A stretch of DNA of 64,000 nt from Achatina immaculata (Eukaryota > Mollusca > Gastropoda > Stylommatophora > Achatinidae). The DNA lies in the NCBI GenBank assembly GCA_009760885.1, contig CM019692.1, forward strand, positions 55,790,964-55,854,963, read 5' to 3'. The notes under the pieces are model-generated. The model did not search any database. It had not been told where the DNA came from and saw only the letters and a list, made by a program, of their open reading frames with translations. Of the stretch, positions 11,011 through 22,910 are shown in pieces; the first letter of the stretch is position 1, and every line of letters begins with the position of its first letter. Both the position numbers and the translations under genes were made by a program.

Positions 11011-11519
11011 ATAGCCTACTCGAGGACACAAATTTGATGAGAAGATTAACCTCCTAGACTAGACAACCATAATGGAAACGCTTGGTGTGACGCTTCTAGA
11101 TATTCAGCTGTCTGCGCCCATTAAAGTGTAATGTCCGAGTTATTTTTTTTTATTCCTCATAAAACGGGCTGTCAGAATTTTCTCATATATTCATTCTCCG
11201 GTGGGATGTGCTCTACTTTAGAGCAGAGGCAAGTTTCTTTATTTATGTTTCATAAAAATGCATACACGTTCGGCTAATTTTTACGTTTCAAGCCAATCTT
11301 CATCGCTTCTTTAATACGTAACATGTGTTAACATATATATATATTCTCTGGTATCTTAGCATCTGATGATGAACTGATAGCACCGTTAATATAAATATAG
11401 AGTATTTCTTGCTTCAAATATGAGAAATTCCAAGCACCACTGATTTTTTAATGTGGTGAAATTGGCTCTGAAAAAAAAAGTGCGCAGTATGTATGAAATA
11501 AAATGTCAATGTTGCTGCT
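11011..11519. other. Unannotated AT-rich DNA
   Basis: Contains a short (TA)n at about 11333-11343. Nothing else recognised. Confidence 0.5.
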
Positions 11520-11945
11520 TGTTAAATACCTCTTTACAGATGTCGAAATTGTAGCCCGTTGCTAAATATCTCTTTAAACATGTGAAAATTATAATCAGTT
11601 GTTAAATAACTCTTCACAAATCTGGATAGTATATTGATTGTTAAATATCTCTTTACAAATCTGGATAGTATATTTGATTGTTAAATATCTCTTTACAAAT
11701 CTGGATAGTATATCTGATTGTTAAATACCACTTTACAAATCTGGATAGTATATCTGATTGTTATATACCTCTTCTAAAAATGTTTTTTTTTGTTTGTTTG
11801 TTTTTGTTTAATGTAGAAATTGTATCTGATTGGTAAATACTACTTTTTAAAATATGGAAAATACATTTGATTGCTATACACCTCTTTATAAAAACGTGGA
11901 AATTACATCTGATTGTTAAATAGCTCTTTACAATTGTGGAAAATG
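11520..11945. repeat. Minisatellite, 40-bp unit, about 10 copies
   Basis: Unit built on TTAAATATCTCTTTACAAAT and CTGGATAGTATA. It is exact around 11641-11760 and degenerate at both ends, with a T/GTTT-rich insertion near 11785-11810. Confidence 0.9.
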
Positions 11946-12514
11946 TGGCTAGTTGATAACTGTCCTGGTTTTAAAACTTGAAACAAATATAAATAAAATG
12001 AAATGTCTTGCTGTTCCTTTTACTTTCTGGAACATTTCTTTCTGATTGTGAGAGATAAAGTATGCGAATCTTTAGGAAGAAAAAGGGATGTCTTCTTCAA
12101 AAACTAGACATTTTGTCCCTCTGTGAACCGCTATCCGTTATCTTAAATCGTCGAAAATGAATCCCATTTGATTCCAAGCAGGAGATCTCTTTGTAAATCT
12201 AGGACGCTGCTATGAAAGGACGGCATCTGCAAGCCCACGTCGTGTAGTGGGTGTTATTGCATTGAAATGTTGACTTTCGGCTTTTTAAGTCAACACAGAA
12301 GCCACGTGCGGTGGAGTTTTCCATGGAGAAACATGATGTGCGCAGAGCCAGGCGGAAAGTCCGGTCTGGAGGTATAAACATTTCTTGGATTAGGAGCGTT
12401 TCTTTCTTCATATCGCCTTCATCTCCCACTCTCTTCGTATGTCTTTGGTGTAGGTCCGGCGGTGATTTCCTTGCTGTTAACACTATGAATTAAATGTGAA
12501 TCACTAGAGACAAC
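11946..12514. other. Unannotated DNA
   Basis: No gene recognised. Open frames at 12199-12493 on both strands have no family motif. Confidence 0.5.
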
Positions 12515-12523
12515 ATCTAAGGT
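12515..12523. repeat. Target-site duplication, left copy, of LINE A2
   Basis: ATCTAAGGT at 12515-12523 recurs exactly at 13187-13195. The copies flank LINE A2 at its 3' tail and its truncated 5' side. Confidence 0.85.
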
Positions 12524-13186
12524 CAGTCAGTCAGTCATTTGCATGTCCCTTGCGGAACTTTGCCTCCCTAACAGCTCTCCTGTAGGCCCCTCGGTTGCAA
12601 GGAAGATGCCCTGCTGCTGATGGGTCCATTCGCAGATCATCGACAATGTCCTTCGGCCATTTTCGCCGTGGTCTTGCTCTCTTTCTTTTTCCCATTATGT
12701 ATTCTTCGAAGACTGTCTTCTCTAAATTATCATGACGTTTAATATGTCCAAAATATTTAAGTTTTCTCTGTTTAATCTTCATTACTAGCCGAACTTCCTC
12801 ATTATTAAGTTCTTGTAGTATGGATATATTTGTTCGTTTTGTGTCCATGATATTTGAAGAACTCTTCTGTAGCATTTACATTTAAAGGCATTTACGGGTT
12901 TCTCATCTGTTGCGTCAAGTGTCCAGGTCTCACAGGCATAGGTTGCGATGGGAAAGATGCATGACCTTAAAAATCTTATTTTTATGGTTCTATCTATTCG
13001 TCTGCACAGCTTCTTTGGTTGTTTCATTTTCTGAAGAGCGACAGATGTCATCTTTTTAATATCTGTCGCTGTATCTCTATTATTAGTTAGTAATGATCCA
13101 AGATATTCAAAACACTCCACCTCTTCCAACTTTTTCCTCATTGATACATATTTCAGCTGCCATATTTGTTTTCTCTGTTGTCATCA
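12524..13186 (-). mobile_element. LINE A2, RTE-type, 5'-truncated
   Basis: Minus-strand 3' part of the family A ORF, starting after the RT catalytic core: KLEEVECFEYLGSLLTNN, IATYACETWTL, CYRRVLQISWTQ, then, after one frameshift near 12840, RTNISILQELN, RKLKYFGHIKRHDNL, ARPRRKW and a terminal REAKFRKGHAND stop. The C-terminal 114 codons are uninterrupted, unlike A1. The tail is (TCAG)n at about 12524-12537 rather than the TCAT of A1. Perfect 9-bp TSDs bound it. It supplies the unbroken text against which the A1 stops can be recognised. Confidence 0.92.
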
Positions 13187-13195
13187 ATCTAAGGT
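13187..13195. repeat. Target-site duplication, right copy, of LINE A2
   Basis: ATCTAAGGT, identical to 12515-12523. Confidence 0.85.
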
Positions 13196-13424
13196 AATGA
13201 AGGAAAAAAAGACGAATGTTGAAGGGCGACTTTTACATGAGCTCTTCACAGATAGTCTAAGATTCCATCTATGAAATATGTCAAATATGGGAGACATAAG
13301 AAGAGAGCGCCTGGAGCAGAAATTGTAGAAATTTGAAACGAGTAAGATGGACAAGCAGATTTACAAATGATATTGAAGGAGAACTTCTATTGGATAAGTA
13401 GAGACTACTGTGGCTCTCACTGGA

Positions 13425-13985
13425 CGCACCCTGAAGGCTTTATTTATTAACAGTGTAACAGAAAGTCCTTCAGGTTCTATTTATTAACTGTGTAACAGAA
13501 AGTCCTTCAGGTTCTATTTATTAACTGTGTAACAGAAAGTCCTTCAGGTTCTATTTATTAACAGTGTAACAGAAAGTCCTTCAGGTTTTATTTATTAACA
13601 GTGTAACAGAAAGTCCTACAGGCTTTATTTATTAACAGTGTAACAGAAAGTCCTGCAGGTTCTATTTATTAACAGTGTAACAGAAAGTTCTTCAGGTTCT
13701 ATTTATTAACAGTGTAACAGAAAGTCCTTCAGGTTTTATTTATTAACAGTGTAACAGAAAGTCCTACAGGCTTTATTTATTAACAGTGTAACAGAAAGTC
13801 CTGCAGGTTCTATTTATTAACAGTGTAACAGAAAGTCCTGCAGGTTCTATTTATTAACAGTATAACAGAAAGTCCTGCATATCTTATTTATTAACAGTGT
13901 AACAGAAAGTCCCGCATATCTTATTTATTAACAGTATAACAGAAAGTCCTGCATATCTTATTTATTAACAGTGTAACAGAAAGTA
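13425..13985. repeat. Minisatellite, 37-bp unit, about 15 copies
   Basis: Unit contains TATTTATTAACAGTGTAACA then GAAAGTCCT(T/G)CAGG. A higher-order block of about five units (with the CTACAGGC variant) recurs at about 13570 and 13740, which suggests amplification in larger steps. Confidence 0.95.
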
Positions 13986-14747
13986 ACATATTTTCATTCA
14001 CAGCAGTAGCTGAAAATGGCTGAGTCACAGATTGTTGACTGACACAATGTTGAAAGGAAATCCGCTAGAACTGGTAATTTTGAACATTTTATCTGTGGCA
14101 AAAACAATGAAAATAAAATGGAATAACGCAAGATTAACACTGATGTCTAAAGGTTTGGTGTATCAGAACTGAGTGTGTAGAATCATTTGTTATAGGTACA
14201 ACCTAGAAAAAAAATATTAAAGAAGTAAGAACAAAGAAAAATAACTTGTCAGATTTCATAAATATTAAATATCAAATAGAAGCCATTCCGTTGAAGAGCA
14301 CAACAGTTTAATCAACAATGAGGTACTGATGTGAACCGAGCTTCTATCACATATGACAACACTCAACAACAGGCTAGTAAGACGAATGTGGCCTTTTGCA
14401 AGAATGGGCAATAGCCATAGCCTCAAGCACAGATTATATTTCGAACTTCCGGAAGAAAGACAACCCTCAAGACTGCCCGAAACGAGGATATTTGGATATT
14501 TGTAAGTAATCCATGACAGATTTCTCCGTCAGCCAAGATTACTGAGAAGAGATGGCAGAAGACTGTGTCATGTGGAAATTGTCACTCTTTCAAGGGGGGC
14601 TGTGTCATTTGAGAAAGATGAGAGTGTCAAACTTTAACACAGAAAATTCAAAGATTTGGTCTTAAGTTCAAATTGCCTCACATGTTTTTTTTTGTTTTTG
14701 CTGCACCTTATTACATCAAGTAAATTATGACTGAATTACTCTAGTGT
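13986..14747. other. Unannotated DNA
   Basis: No recognisable gene. Part of 14330-14560 could be very decayed coding DNA, but no motif is clear. Confidence 0.45.
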
Positions 14748-14969
14748 AGTGATTCTAAACCTGGAGCCCATGAACCTCAGAGGGTTCGCTGAAGGGGTTT
14801 TTTTTTTGGGGGGGGGGGGGGGGTCCATAAACCAGGAAATGGATTGGTTTAATTTAAATAAAAAAAAGATCTGAATGTCTTCTGAGATTTATTTATTGCC
14901 TTATTTTTAATGAGCCATCACCATGCCCGAAAGGGGGTCCACAACCAAAAAAAGGTTTAAGAACCACTG
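14748..14969. mobile_element. hAT-like MITE
   Basis: Inverted ends: TAGTGATTCTAAACC at 14748 and GGTTTAAGAACCACTG ending at 14969, variants of the CAGTGGTTCTCAACC terminus of many hAT elements. The interior has a T run then a G run (about 14801-14823) and GGGGTCCA at both sides. There is no coding capacity. The flanking 8-mers match only partly, so I do not claim a TSD. It gives the undamaged form of the element enlarged at 1781-2486. Confidence 0.75.
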
Positions 14970-15714
14970 GTTTAGAGAAATGCTGCTCAGCAAAATGATT
15001 CTCAGGAATTTCCACAAACAGAGTTAGCAACACTTTTATAATGTGCAAAATAGTTGTTAATATTATTGCCTTTGATCTTTCATTATTGTAATTCCTCATA
15101 TAGAATAAAAGGGCAAGAGAGATCGCTAAATGGGCTTGATGCAGAATGAAAGATCGAGCTGAGAACGGGAAAAAAAGCAACGTATCAGTCATCTAACAGC
15201 GTCTAAGACCATTCCGGGTTCATGTAATGATGATGTGGTAATCAAACTTCAGAAGAAATTGATTCATCTGTCTACAGATCAACAAAAGCGCCATATGCTG
15301 ATAATACACAAATCTCCAGCAGTACTTTGAGTTCAGAGAAAACAGCGTTTAATTGTTTTTCCCGCATATTGAAAGAAAATAGGTGATAGGAGATATAGGA
15401 TGAAGTAAACAAAGTTTATGAAACAAATTTATGAAACAAGTGCAAGAAAATTTTTAAAACTGACATGAAAAAAAAAACTGCCTCAGGAATAGCTGACTGC
15501 AACGGTCTAAAAGATTCAGGTGCAAATTATTCAATGACGTTGACAGTTTGGAAAAATTACTGGTGTGGTTGATTCGTCTTGTTTCTCACGTGTTCAGTCT
15601 TGTGGCACGCATGATTGAGCCTGTTGTAGAAATGAATATCTGGCTTTCCTTGGAGCGGAGCTGGGCGGGATGGGGTCGGGGGTGCAATTCGCCAGGTATG
15701 ATACTGACCATATG
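14970..15714. other. Unannotated DNA
   Basis: No gene or repeat family recognised. Confidence 0.5.
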
Positions 15715-15880
15715 CAACGGTTCCCACATCTTTTTTTTTAGCACAACCCTAAACCAACAATTCTACGTGATCCATGATCCAAGCAAAAAGTTAAATTATT
15801 AAAATTCACTTTAAAAAAATTTAAAATATCTTCTCGTGACCCAACCACGGATCCCCGCGACCTGAGGTTGGGAAGCGCTC
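15715..15880. mobile_element. hAT-like MITE, degraded
   Basis: Left end CAACGGTTCCCAC, right end GGTTGGGAAGCGCT, imperfect inverted copies of a C-A-G-C-GGTTCCCAA-like terminus. The interior shares AACCCTAAACCA.CAAT and ACGTGAT with the fragment at 56.1 kb. Confidence 0.6.
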
Positions 15881-16200
15881 CTTTAATGAGCCGTGTAAAA
15901 AAAAGGAGAAAAAAAAAATAGCCGCTACCACAATATCCGTTATATGATATAATATCACAATAGTTCTACCGTTACCTTCTCACAAATGTAGTCCAGAAGT
16001 ATTAATCACGCAGTTTTATGCAGAAAGGAAGGAACGTACGGGCTGATTCAAAATTACTGTCAAAGTTTTCGTGTGTTATAATTTTCAGATCAGAAATAAT
16101 AAATTATAATTTCTTAAGGAATATGAAAGTATAACTCAGAAAGTTTCAATACGTACAGAATCAATACTATAGGTCGCAGGGGTCTTGTAAACAATGTAGT
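15881..16200. other. Unannotated DNA
   Basis: AT-rich, nothing recognised. Confidence 0.5.
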
Positions 16201-16212
16201 ATATGTAGGAAT
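16201..16212. repeat. Target-site duplication, left copy, of LINE B1
   Basis: ATATGTAGGAAT at 16201-16212 recurs exactly at 18048-18059. It marks the ends of the LINE B1 insertion. Confidence 0.85.
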
Positions 16213-18047
16213 CATCATCATCATGTGCCGTGCCGACTGGCGTTGGCTATTATGCTTCTCCAGAGTATCCGATCCTTCATGCAGGCCATCAGCTCAGTTG
16301 ATGATCTCCTCTCACACCATCCCGTCAGACTGTCCAGTATCATTTCTCTTGGTCTTCCTCTTGATTTTCTTCCTTCTATTTTTCCTATTGTTATAATATT
16401 TTCAATGCCCCCTCTTCTCATTGCATATCTTATGAATGTACATTGTCTCTCTCTTATCTTTTTGACAAGGTTTTTTGTCTCTCCAGCTCTTCTCATACAT
16501 TCTTCATTAGTTATTTTTGCTGTCCAGGGAATTCGCAACATTCTTCTAATAAACCACATTTCTGCTGCTTCCAATGATTTTTGTGCAGACTTGCCTATTG
16601 TCCATGATTCACTTCCATATAACAAGATAGGTTCAATATAGCATTTTAGGACTCGTTTTCTAACATTCATTGATGAGGATGTGTTGGTTAATATGTTTCT
16701 CATTCTCTGAAATGCAGTCTTTGCTTGGCCTATTCTGTTCCTAATTTCTGTTCTGCATTTCCCATTTGAAGTTATTACTGCTCCAAGGTATTTGAATTTC
16801 TGCACCTGCTTTAGAATGGTTCCGTTTAATTTTATACTGCATGCTGGTAGATTCTGTTTCTTAGATATAACCAGTCTCTGTCTTTTTGATGTTCAAAGTA
16901 AGGCCTTTCTGTTCACTTTCTTTGGCGACTTTATCCAAGAAATTTTGCAGGTCTTGTTGGTTCTCAGCTATCAGTACTGTGTCGTCAGCATACCGAAGGT
17001 TGTTAATATTGTATCCTCCAATTTTTATGTCTGGTTCTGTGATGATTGTTCTTAGAATATTCTCGCTATACAGAGAAAAAAGGTCTGGAGACAGTACACA
17101 TCCTTGTCGCAACCCTTGTTTTATAGGTTGATATTCTCCAATTCTATTTTCAACTCGAACTGCTGCTTCTTGCTGCCAGTATAGATGTTTTACAATCCTC
17201 AGGTCTTTGCCGTTTATATTGATGTCTTCAAGCATTTTAATAATTTCATTATGTTTCACCTTGTCAAATGCCTTGGTGTAATCAATGAAGCATAAGTAGA
17301 GATCTTTCTGTACTTCTAAATCTCTTTCTGTTAGTGTTCGTAAAGCATAAATGGCATTGTGTGTTCCCTTTCCTTCAACAAATCCAAACTGTTCATCTGC
17401 TATTTCCATTTTTATCTTTTTCCTTGTTCTTCTCATAATTATTCTCAGAAGTAGCTTCGTTATGTGACATGAGAGGCTGATAGTCCGGTGTTCGTCACAT
17501 TCCTTTGCACCTGGTTTCTTTGGTAGTGTTATAAACGTGGATTTAATTAGGTCACTGGGAATATAACCACTGTTGTAAATGTCATTCAGTAAAGCTGGGG
17601 CGACCATCCCCAACCCAGCGCGTCACAGGTGGCGGATGGTGAAAGTCCTCCAGATATGGAGGATCCCTGTGAATAAGGAGTTATCCAGATAAGCAGGCGC
17701 GGACCAACTGGCGGTAGACTCAGAGAGCGAGGTGGGGAGGTAGGCGGCTCTACTACTCCTATAAAGTGCCTCAGGTGCTCAGTGAAGGGAATACCAGGCG
17801 GGTCAGAGGGGCCTTAAAACCTCTTGCTCCCGCTGCCTTGCGGGTAGGACAGGGAGTCCAAAGGCTGGAGGAAAGTCCGTACACAAACCGACAGAAGACA
17901 ACGGGAAACCACTGTTGTAATTCCCAAGAATAGTTATGCTTAAACAGAGTAAAAAATAACGAGAAAAAATATAACAAGATAAATAAAGAAATAAGACGCA
18001 AATGCAGAGAAGCAAAAGAAGTGTGGTTAAATGAGCAGTGCAGACAG
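16213..18047 (-). mobile_element. LINE B1, RTE-type, with 5' leader but without endonuclease
   Basis: Bounded by a perfect 12-bp TSD. On the minus strand the order is 18047 to about 17620, a GC-richer non-coding leader with short imperfect repeats; then, at about 17613, an RT ORF entering mid-domain; then the C terminus; then an (ATG)n/(CAT)n tail at 16213-16224. Full RTE ORFs carry an apurinic endonuclease before the RT, and this element has none. The leader therefore seems joined directly to RT by an internal deletion. Alternatives are a composite of two insertions, or that the leader is not LINE sequence. The TSD supports one event. Confidence 0.75.
16221..17613 (-). pseudogene. Reverse transcriptase of LINE B1 (one frameshift)
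   Basis: This is the best RT remnant in the window: about 250 codons (17613-16861) plus 194 codons (16805-16221) in another frame. RT motifs in order: FITLPKKPGAKECDEHRTIS; EQFGFVEGKGTHNAI; LCFIDYTKAFDKV with the first catalytic Asp; GLRQGCVLSPDLFSLY; NNLRYADDTVLIAE with the catalytic Asp pair; and LNIKKTE. One frameshift near 16865-16880 separates it from VISKKQNLPAC, FKYLGAVITSNGKC, LYGSESWTIGK, RRMLRIPWTAK, GRPREMILD and a terminal ASRHGT stop. The C-terminal part has few substitutions against copy B2 at 37 kb, so the family was active fairly recently. It would copy LINE RNA at the target site, in the nucleus. This copy is not functional as read. Confidence 0.9.
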
Positions 18048-18059
18048 ATATGTAGGAAT
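18048..18059. repeat. Target-site duplication, right copy, of LINE B1
   Basis: ATATGTAGGAAT, identical to 16201-16212. Confidence 0.85.
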
Positions 18060-18776
18060 AGGGACAGATTATTACACCTAAGTTTTTGTTGTAAATACCA
18101 GAAGCAATAAAAAATAAAGAACAAATAAGATCCGTGACTGGTCAGCTCAGAGGGTGCGCAATTCTGAATAGATCGGTACCGACTGAAAAAATATAAATAT
18201 GAGATGTGAGAGAAATTTAATCGGTCGGGAAAATTGTACGTAGGAAGATGCCAACAGATTGGAGGAATTATGTTTTTGTTTAAGCACGAATGAGTGTGTA
18301 TTTAGTCGATGGATATATATATATAATATTAATAATCATAGTTTCTTTTATAATGTATACGCTCTATGTAAATTTTGAACTGTTCTTAATATGCATTGAG
18401 AGTTTATAAGTACATATGACACTTAAGAAATGTTGAACTTATGTGCAAGCATTGTGTTATATTTTCCTGCCAATAATTTTCTTTCTTTACTATTAGCCAA
18501 TTAATCATTAAAGAAATTTTGTATGAGACGATTTCGTGTTCATCATATATGTATAAGATGTTAACTGGTTTCAGTCATTCCTTGCCTCCGTTTGTATTTT
18601 ATGAAGGAATCCTAAAATGTTGAATAAATGGATAAAAGGTTGATTTTCTTGTTAATATTATAAACTGGTGTTCTTTTGACGGAACATCGGTATTTTTTGT
18701 TTTCCATTTTAGTGTAAATCTTTGTGATGTGAAGAGAACGAGTGAGAGAAAGAATAAAGTTAAGAACAGATCAAAG
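18060..18776. other. Unannotated AT-rich DNA
   Basis: A short (TA)n at 18316-18324. Nothing else recognised. Confidence 0.5.
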
Positions 18777-18783
18777 TTCAGGG

Positions 18784-19238
18784 TTCATTCATTCATTCAT
18801 TTGCATGTCCCTTGCGAAACTTCGCCTCCCAAACAGCACTCCTGTAGGCCTCTCGGTTGTGAGCAAGATGGCTTGCTGCTGCGGCATCCATTTGCAGATC
18901 ATCAACGATGTTTTGAAGCCATCTTCGTTTTGGTCTTCCTCTTTTTCTTTTTCCCATTATGTATCCTTTCAATATGGTCTTCTCTAAATTATCATGACGT
19001 TTAATGTGTCCAAAATATTTAAGTTTTCTCTCTTTAATCCTCTTTACTAACCAGCCTTCTTCAATATTAAGCTCTTGTAGTATAGATATATTTGTTCTTT
19101 TTTGTGTCCACGATATTTGGAGAACTCTTCTGTAGCATTTACACCGAAAGGCATTTATGTGTTTCTCAGCTGTTTTGTTAAGTGTCTAGGTCTCACAGGC
19201 ATATGTTGCGATGGGAAAGATGCATGCCCTTAAAAATC
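18784..19238 (-). mobile_element. LINE A3, 5'-truncated 3' end
   Basis: Minus-strand family A sequence: the C-terminal part (HINAF.CKCYRRVLQIS, KRTNISILQELNIEEGWLVK, KYFGHIKRHDNLEKT, AKFRKGHANE) and a (TCAT)n tail at 18784-18801. It is cut off 5' of ARAFLRACIFPIAT-equivalent text at 19238. A 7-bp direct repeat TTCAGGG (18777-18783 and 19239-19245) flanks it and fits a TSD. Confidence 0.85.
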
Positions 19239-19245
19239 TTCAGGG

Positions 19246-19419
19246 ATAGTATGATTAAAAACTATGTAATAACATTCAAACACCAAATCAGCTGTGTCTG
19301 TAAAATATAAACAACAAAAATAATAGAAAATTCTATATTTAAAATATTCCTACAAATGTTAATATAAACAATAAAAGTAATAGAAATTTATATATTTAAA
19401 ATATACCTACAAATGTTTT
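19246..19419. repeat. AT-rich segment with a two-copy tandem repeat of about 58 bp
   Basis: The word TTTAAAATAT(T/A)CCTACAAATGTT occurs twice, about 58 bp apart (ending near 19360 and 19418). No other content recognised. Confidence 0.6.
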
Positions 19420-19505
19420 AAGTGTATCCCCGGAGGAAGAAGTCAGACACCATAATATCAGGTGAGTGTGGAGGCCGCGGAATTGGTCCATCACGCCCAA
19501 ACAAG
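19420..19505 (-). mobile_element. Mariner-type transposase fragment
   Basis: The minus strand encodes FGRDGPIPRPPHSPDI then MVSDFFLRGYT. This is a damaged form of the WPARSPDLS..DF.LWGYLK motif, which contains the last catalytic Asp in this branch of Tc1/mariner transposases. The same motif is clearer at 24 kb. Only this motif is recognisable and no terminal repeats were found. Confidence 0.5.
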
Positions 19506-20296
19506 CGCCAAGGAAAATCATGTCAAGAACGTTAAAGCATTTTACAAACGCAAGCAACGCCGGTTCTTATATTTCATAATCAGCGAGAACTAGACGGGCG
19601 CAGATACACTTCACCATCTGTTTGTTGGGTGCGTTTAGGCTTTTTTGTGTGCTAATTTGACATGATGACAAACGAAGCTTCCTATGCGATAGCCATCCTT
19701 TCAGCCTATCTTAAATGCAGGTTTTAAAATGTTCAAAGTAAACTTTCAACTCCAGCAGCAGACATGTCTGTCATTGTAACATCCGCCCATATCTTTTTTA
19801 AAAATTCACTTCCGGAACTGCAGACACCCTCCTTACATCAATCTTGCCATGCTGAATGGCGTTCATGAAAAAACACTTGGGAGAGGAAATTTGTTAAGTG
19901 AAATTGATGATAATTAGGGAAAAGACAACAGTTACTTGTTATTTTTCTTCGCGCATGTTTTTTGTTCATCAGCGTCGGCTAATTTGATTTTTACAGCCTG
20001 TGAAATAAATGCGTGAGATAATGGCTAACAGGTAGAGCATTAGCAAAGCAACAAAATCCAGAGTTGCAGTGACCGCTGACAGACATGGTGGAGTAGAGGG
20101 ATAGGAAGAGGGAATGAGATGTAAAAGCTGTGAGTGTGTGTGTGTATGTGGGGGTGGGGGCGGGGTGGGAGGTAGACTGGAAGCGCTGAATGCGGAGTGA
20201 AGGAGAAGGAAGAGACTTCGCTGAGAGAAAAAGAATGTGTCATTAATGATTTTCTTCTCATGTCTACCATTCATATCTGCCAAGAAAACACGAAAC
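19506..20296. other. Unannotated DNA
   Basis: Contains short GT/GGGGT-rich stretches at about 20132-20170. No gene recognised. Confidence 0.45.
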
Positions 20297-20870
20297 AAGA
20301 AATGACACCATCAGGGCACAGGCTGGAGTAACACTAGGATTACACTACATCCAGAAACAGCAAGTCAGATGGTTTGGCCACATTGCACGGCTACCACTAG
20401 ATAGTATACCACAAAAGACATTAGCACTATGTACTTGAACTTGAGGAACGGCCACGCTTTGCCTGTAGGCTTAAGAGATGGGCCTCTTTGCACTCAGGAC
20501 ACTTACATATGTGCTCAGCCTTTAACCTCAGTGTTGCTCGTAGTGTATGCTGGGTGATAATGCCAGTGGCACATTGACTGAACACAGCTCGATCTTCTCC
20601 GCAAAGTTCTGTATGTCTGTCACTGCCCTTCGGTATTTCCCTTTCACATAGTCTGTGGTAATAGGTACTGATTCGAACTAAGATTTGTATGTAGTAGAGG
20701 AAGAGGCTGCCCACGCAAGAGGTGGAGACAGGAAATTACACAAGCTTTAAATATCCCACTATATGAAGGAAACTGTCGAGCCCCATCACGAGGTCTATGT
20801 GTACCCTCAACACTGAAAGGAATATGAGGAAGGAGACAATACTATGCTGTTGGTTTGATTAGTTTCTTTT
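20297..20870 (+). mobile_element. LINE D2, C-terminal part, split by a repeat insertion
   Basis: Plus-strand D-family text: AGVTLGLHYIQKQQVRWFGH, then IARLPLDSIPQKTLAL up to about 20430; it resumes at about 20705 with EITQALNIPLYEGN and LCVPSTL. The gap of about 270 bp holds an unrelated dispersed repeat (20437-20704). The two parts are adjacent in copy D1 (9430-10375), which shows the interruption directly. Confidence 0.75.
20437..20704 (-). repeat. Dispersed repeat P, copy 1
   Basis: About 200 bp of this insert matches 28112-28280 in the same orientation. Both give, on the minus strand, a related open text: DR.V..QCATG.I.QHTLR then TLRLKAEH.C.CP.CK.AHL. Substitutions tend to preserve the amino acids, so it may be part of a retroelement ORF. 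I do not recognise the protein. It interrupts LINE D2. Confidence 0.6.
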
Positions 20871-22699
20871 CTCTTCTTCTTCCGAATACTAATATCGTAC
20901 ATTTATTTTAACTCAGTCTGAATAACAACACGCACTAGACGAACATTTCAATATTATAAACAACACAGCTGCCATTTTTAAGTGCAAACATAACATGTCT
21001 CTTTTCAGCTGTTAGAGCAGTTGTACACTGCAAGTGTAAGTAAAACATGTGGCAGCAAATACTTCACTAATTTCTTAAGATTTTTAAAATCCGTTACGCA
21101 GCAAGCAATAGTATTTTAGTTAGTTAGTCGACAGATCATCCTCCAGATCATCCTCACTGCACATCGGTCAAGTAATCTATAAGTGCTCCGATCTCCTCCT
21201 CAGTATATCCCCCACCCCCCACCCCCTCCCCAGACTGAAACAACTGAGGACACCAGTTCTTTGTTGGTTTATCAATTGTTTTTTTCTTGTCCCCTGCGCA
21301 TTGTTCTAGTCTGGCTACACCTTGTTTTGGCATTGCTGCTCAAGCAATCTGTCCGTGGTCTCAGATTCACAGTCGTCGCCGGAATCCCTGGTGATGCAGC
21401 CAGCCTGCTTAAAGCATTTAGAATATCAGTCTAGTCCATTGTTCGTCCGTTTTTCACAGCGGCCAACCCAGTAATCCTGTCCGGACATAAGTATCATACC
21501 TCTTCTATTTCCCAGTGTGACGAAAGTGACTCTCGCGAAGCTACGTATTTGAAGAGACGAAGTGTATCTGATATCGTCTTCTATCCTTCATTCACTGACA
21601 GCACTGCCGTTTAGAGTGCCTCGTCAAGTATGCAAATATCCTCCGTCTTCTGAGACAGTTTTTCCTCAGCATAGTGGGTCTAGTGCCTATAAATGAAGAT
21701 GAATGGGACGAACGGTTCAGCGGCGGAGTTCCATCACATCGTTTTGAGTACAAGGCTGGCCTAAAGACCATGTCACTATCGATCCGGTCAGACCTGTCGC
21801 GTTGTTACACCAAACTGCTGAAGTCGTCATGGCTCATTTTAAAGATGGCCTTGAGCTTTTCTTATCATCACCGTTATCAGCACATATCTTTACCGTGGAT
21901 GGTCTTAAAACGAACTATTTATTGTCAGACTTTTGTTGTTGTTCGTGTCGTTCGCAGGATTACCTTTTCGCCGATTACAGTTAGATTTGTCTTTTATGTA
22001 CATTGTTTAGGATTACACCCTAGTATCAGTCTGTTTAGGACGAGATTTTAGCCGTTATATTCTCCTGTAAGTGACCATGGTACAGTTTTCAGTACATAAT
22101 GTTGGTTCAAACAATTTCAAACAAAAATTTTTTTTTAAAAAACCAACATTTTTACTACTCTATCCGCGGCTATTTGCATCCAAACATTATCGCGGATACT
22201 TGAAGCTGCGTATAAAATCGTACCATATACATATAATATACGTCTTCTAACATATATGCATAAATGTGATAAAGTTTAAACTATTAAAGTATAGGCATTA
22301 AGACACACCGAGGCTTACCTTTGGCTTAGCAGAATTGCCAGCATCACTATATTTGCCCTATGAGGGTCATATAAAACCACATTACTTATAGGAAAAAAGA
22401 AGTATACAGTATTTACAGCGATACCGTTAACGTGCGATACTGCTTACACCGTGGGTGTTACAGTGTAAGTGTGTAAACATGAGACTATGGCAGGCAGCAT
22501 GGGAGAGAGAAATTTATTAATTCAAACTGAGGAATTTCTCATTTTTTAGATTTTTTTTTTATTTTCTATTTCCAAACAGCGCGTAACGGAAGCAGGGTTT
22601 CATGATACCGCGCAAACGGGTGGCTGCTGTATAATTCAAATTAAAAGAACCAAACAAACAAACAAAAACTGATCTGAAAGCTAATAGAAAGAGATAGTG

Positions 22700-22903
<204 letters not shown>

Positions 22904-22910
22904 CTATGGG

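Noticed and set aside
13425..13985. CRISPR-like look of the 37-bp array (also 45616 and 51260)
   Set aside because: The whole unit is repeated without unique spacers, in a eukaryotic setting. They are ordinary minisatellites.
20427..20714. Zinc-finger gene suggested by CKCPECK
   Set aside because: The segment is a dispersed repeat interrupting a LINE; only one Cys pair is present and no start or neighbouring exon is seen.
21183..22051. Two plus-strand frames of 83 and 125 codons
   Set aside because: No motif, no splice or repeat context that supports coding.
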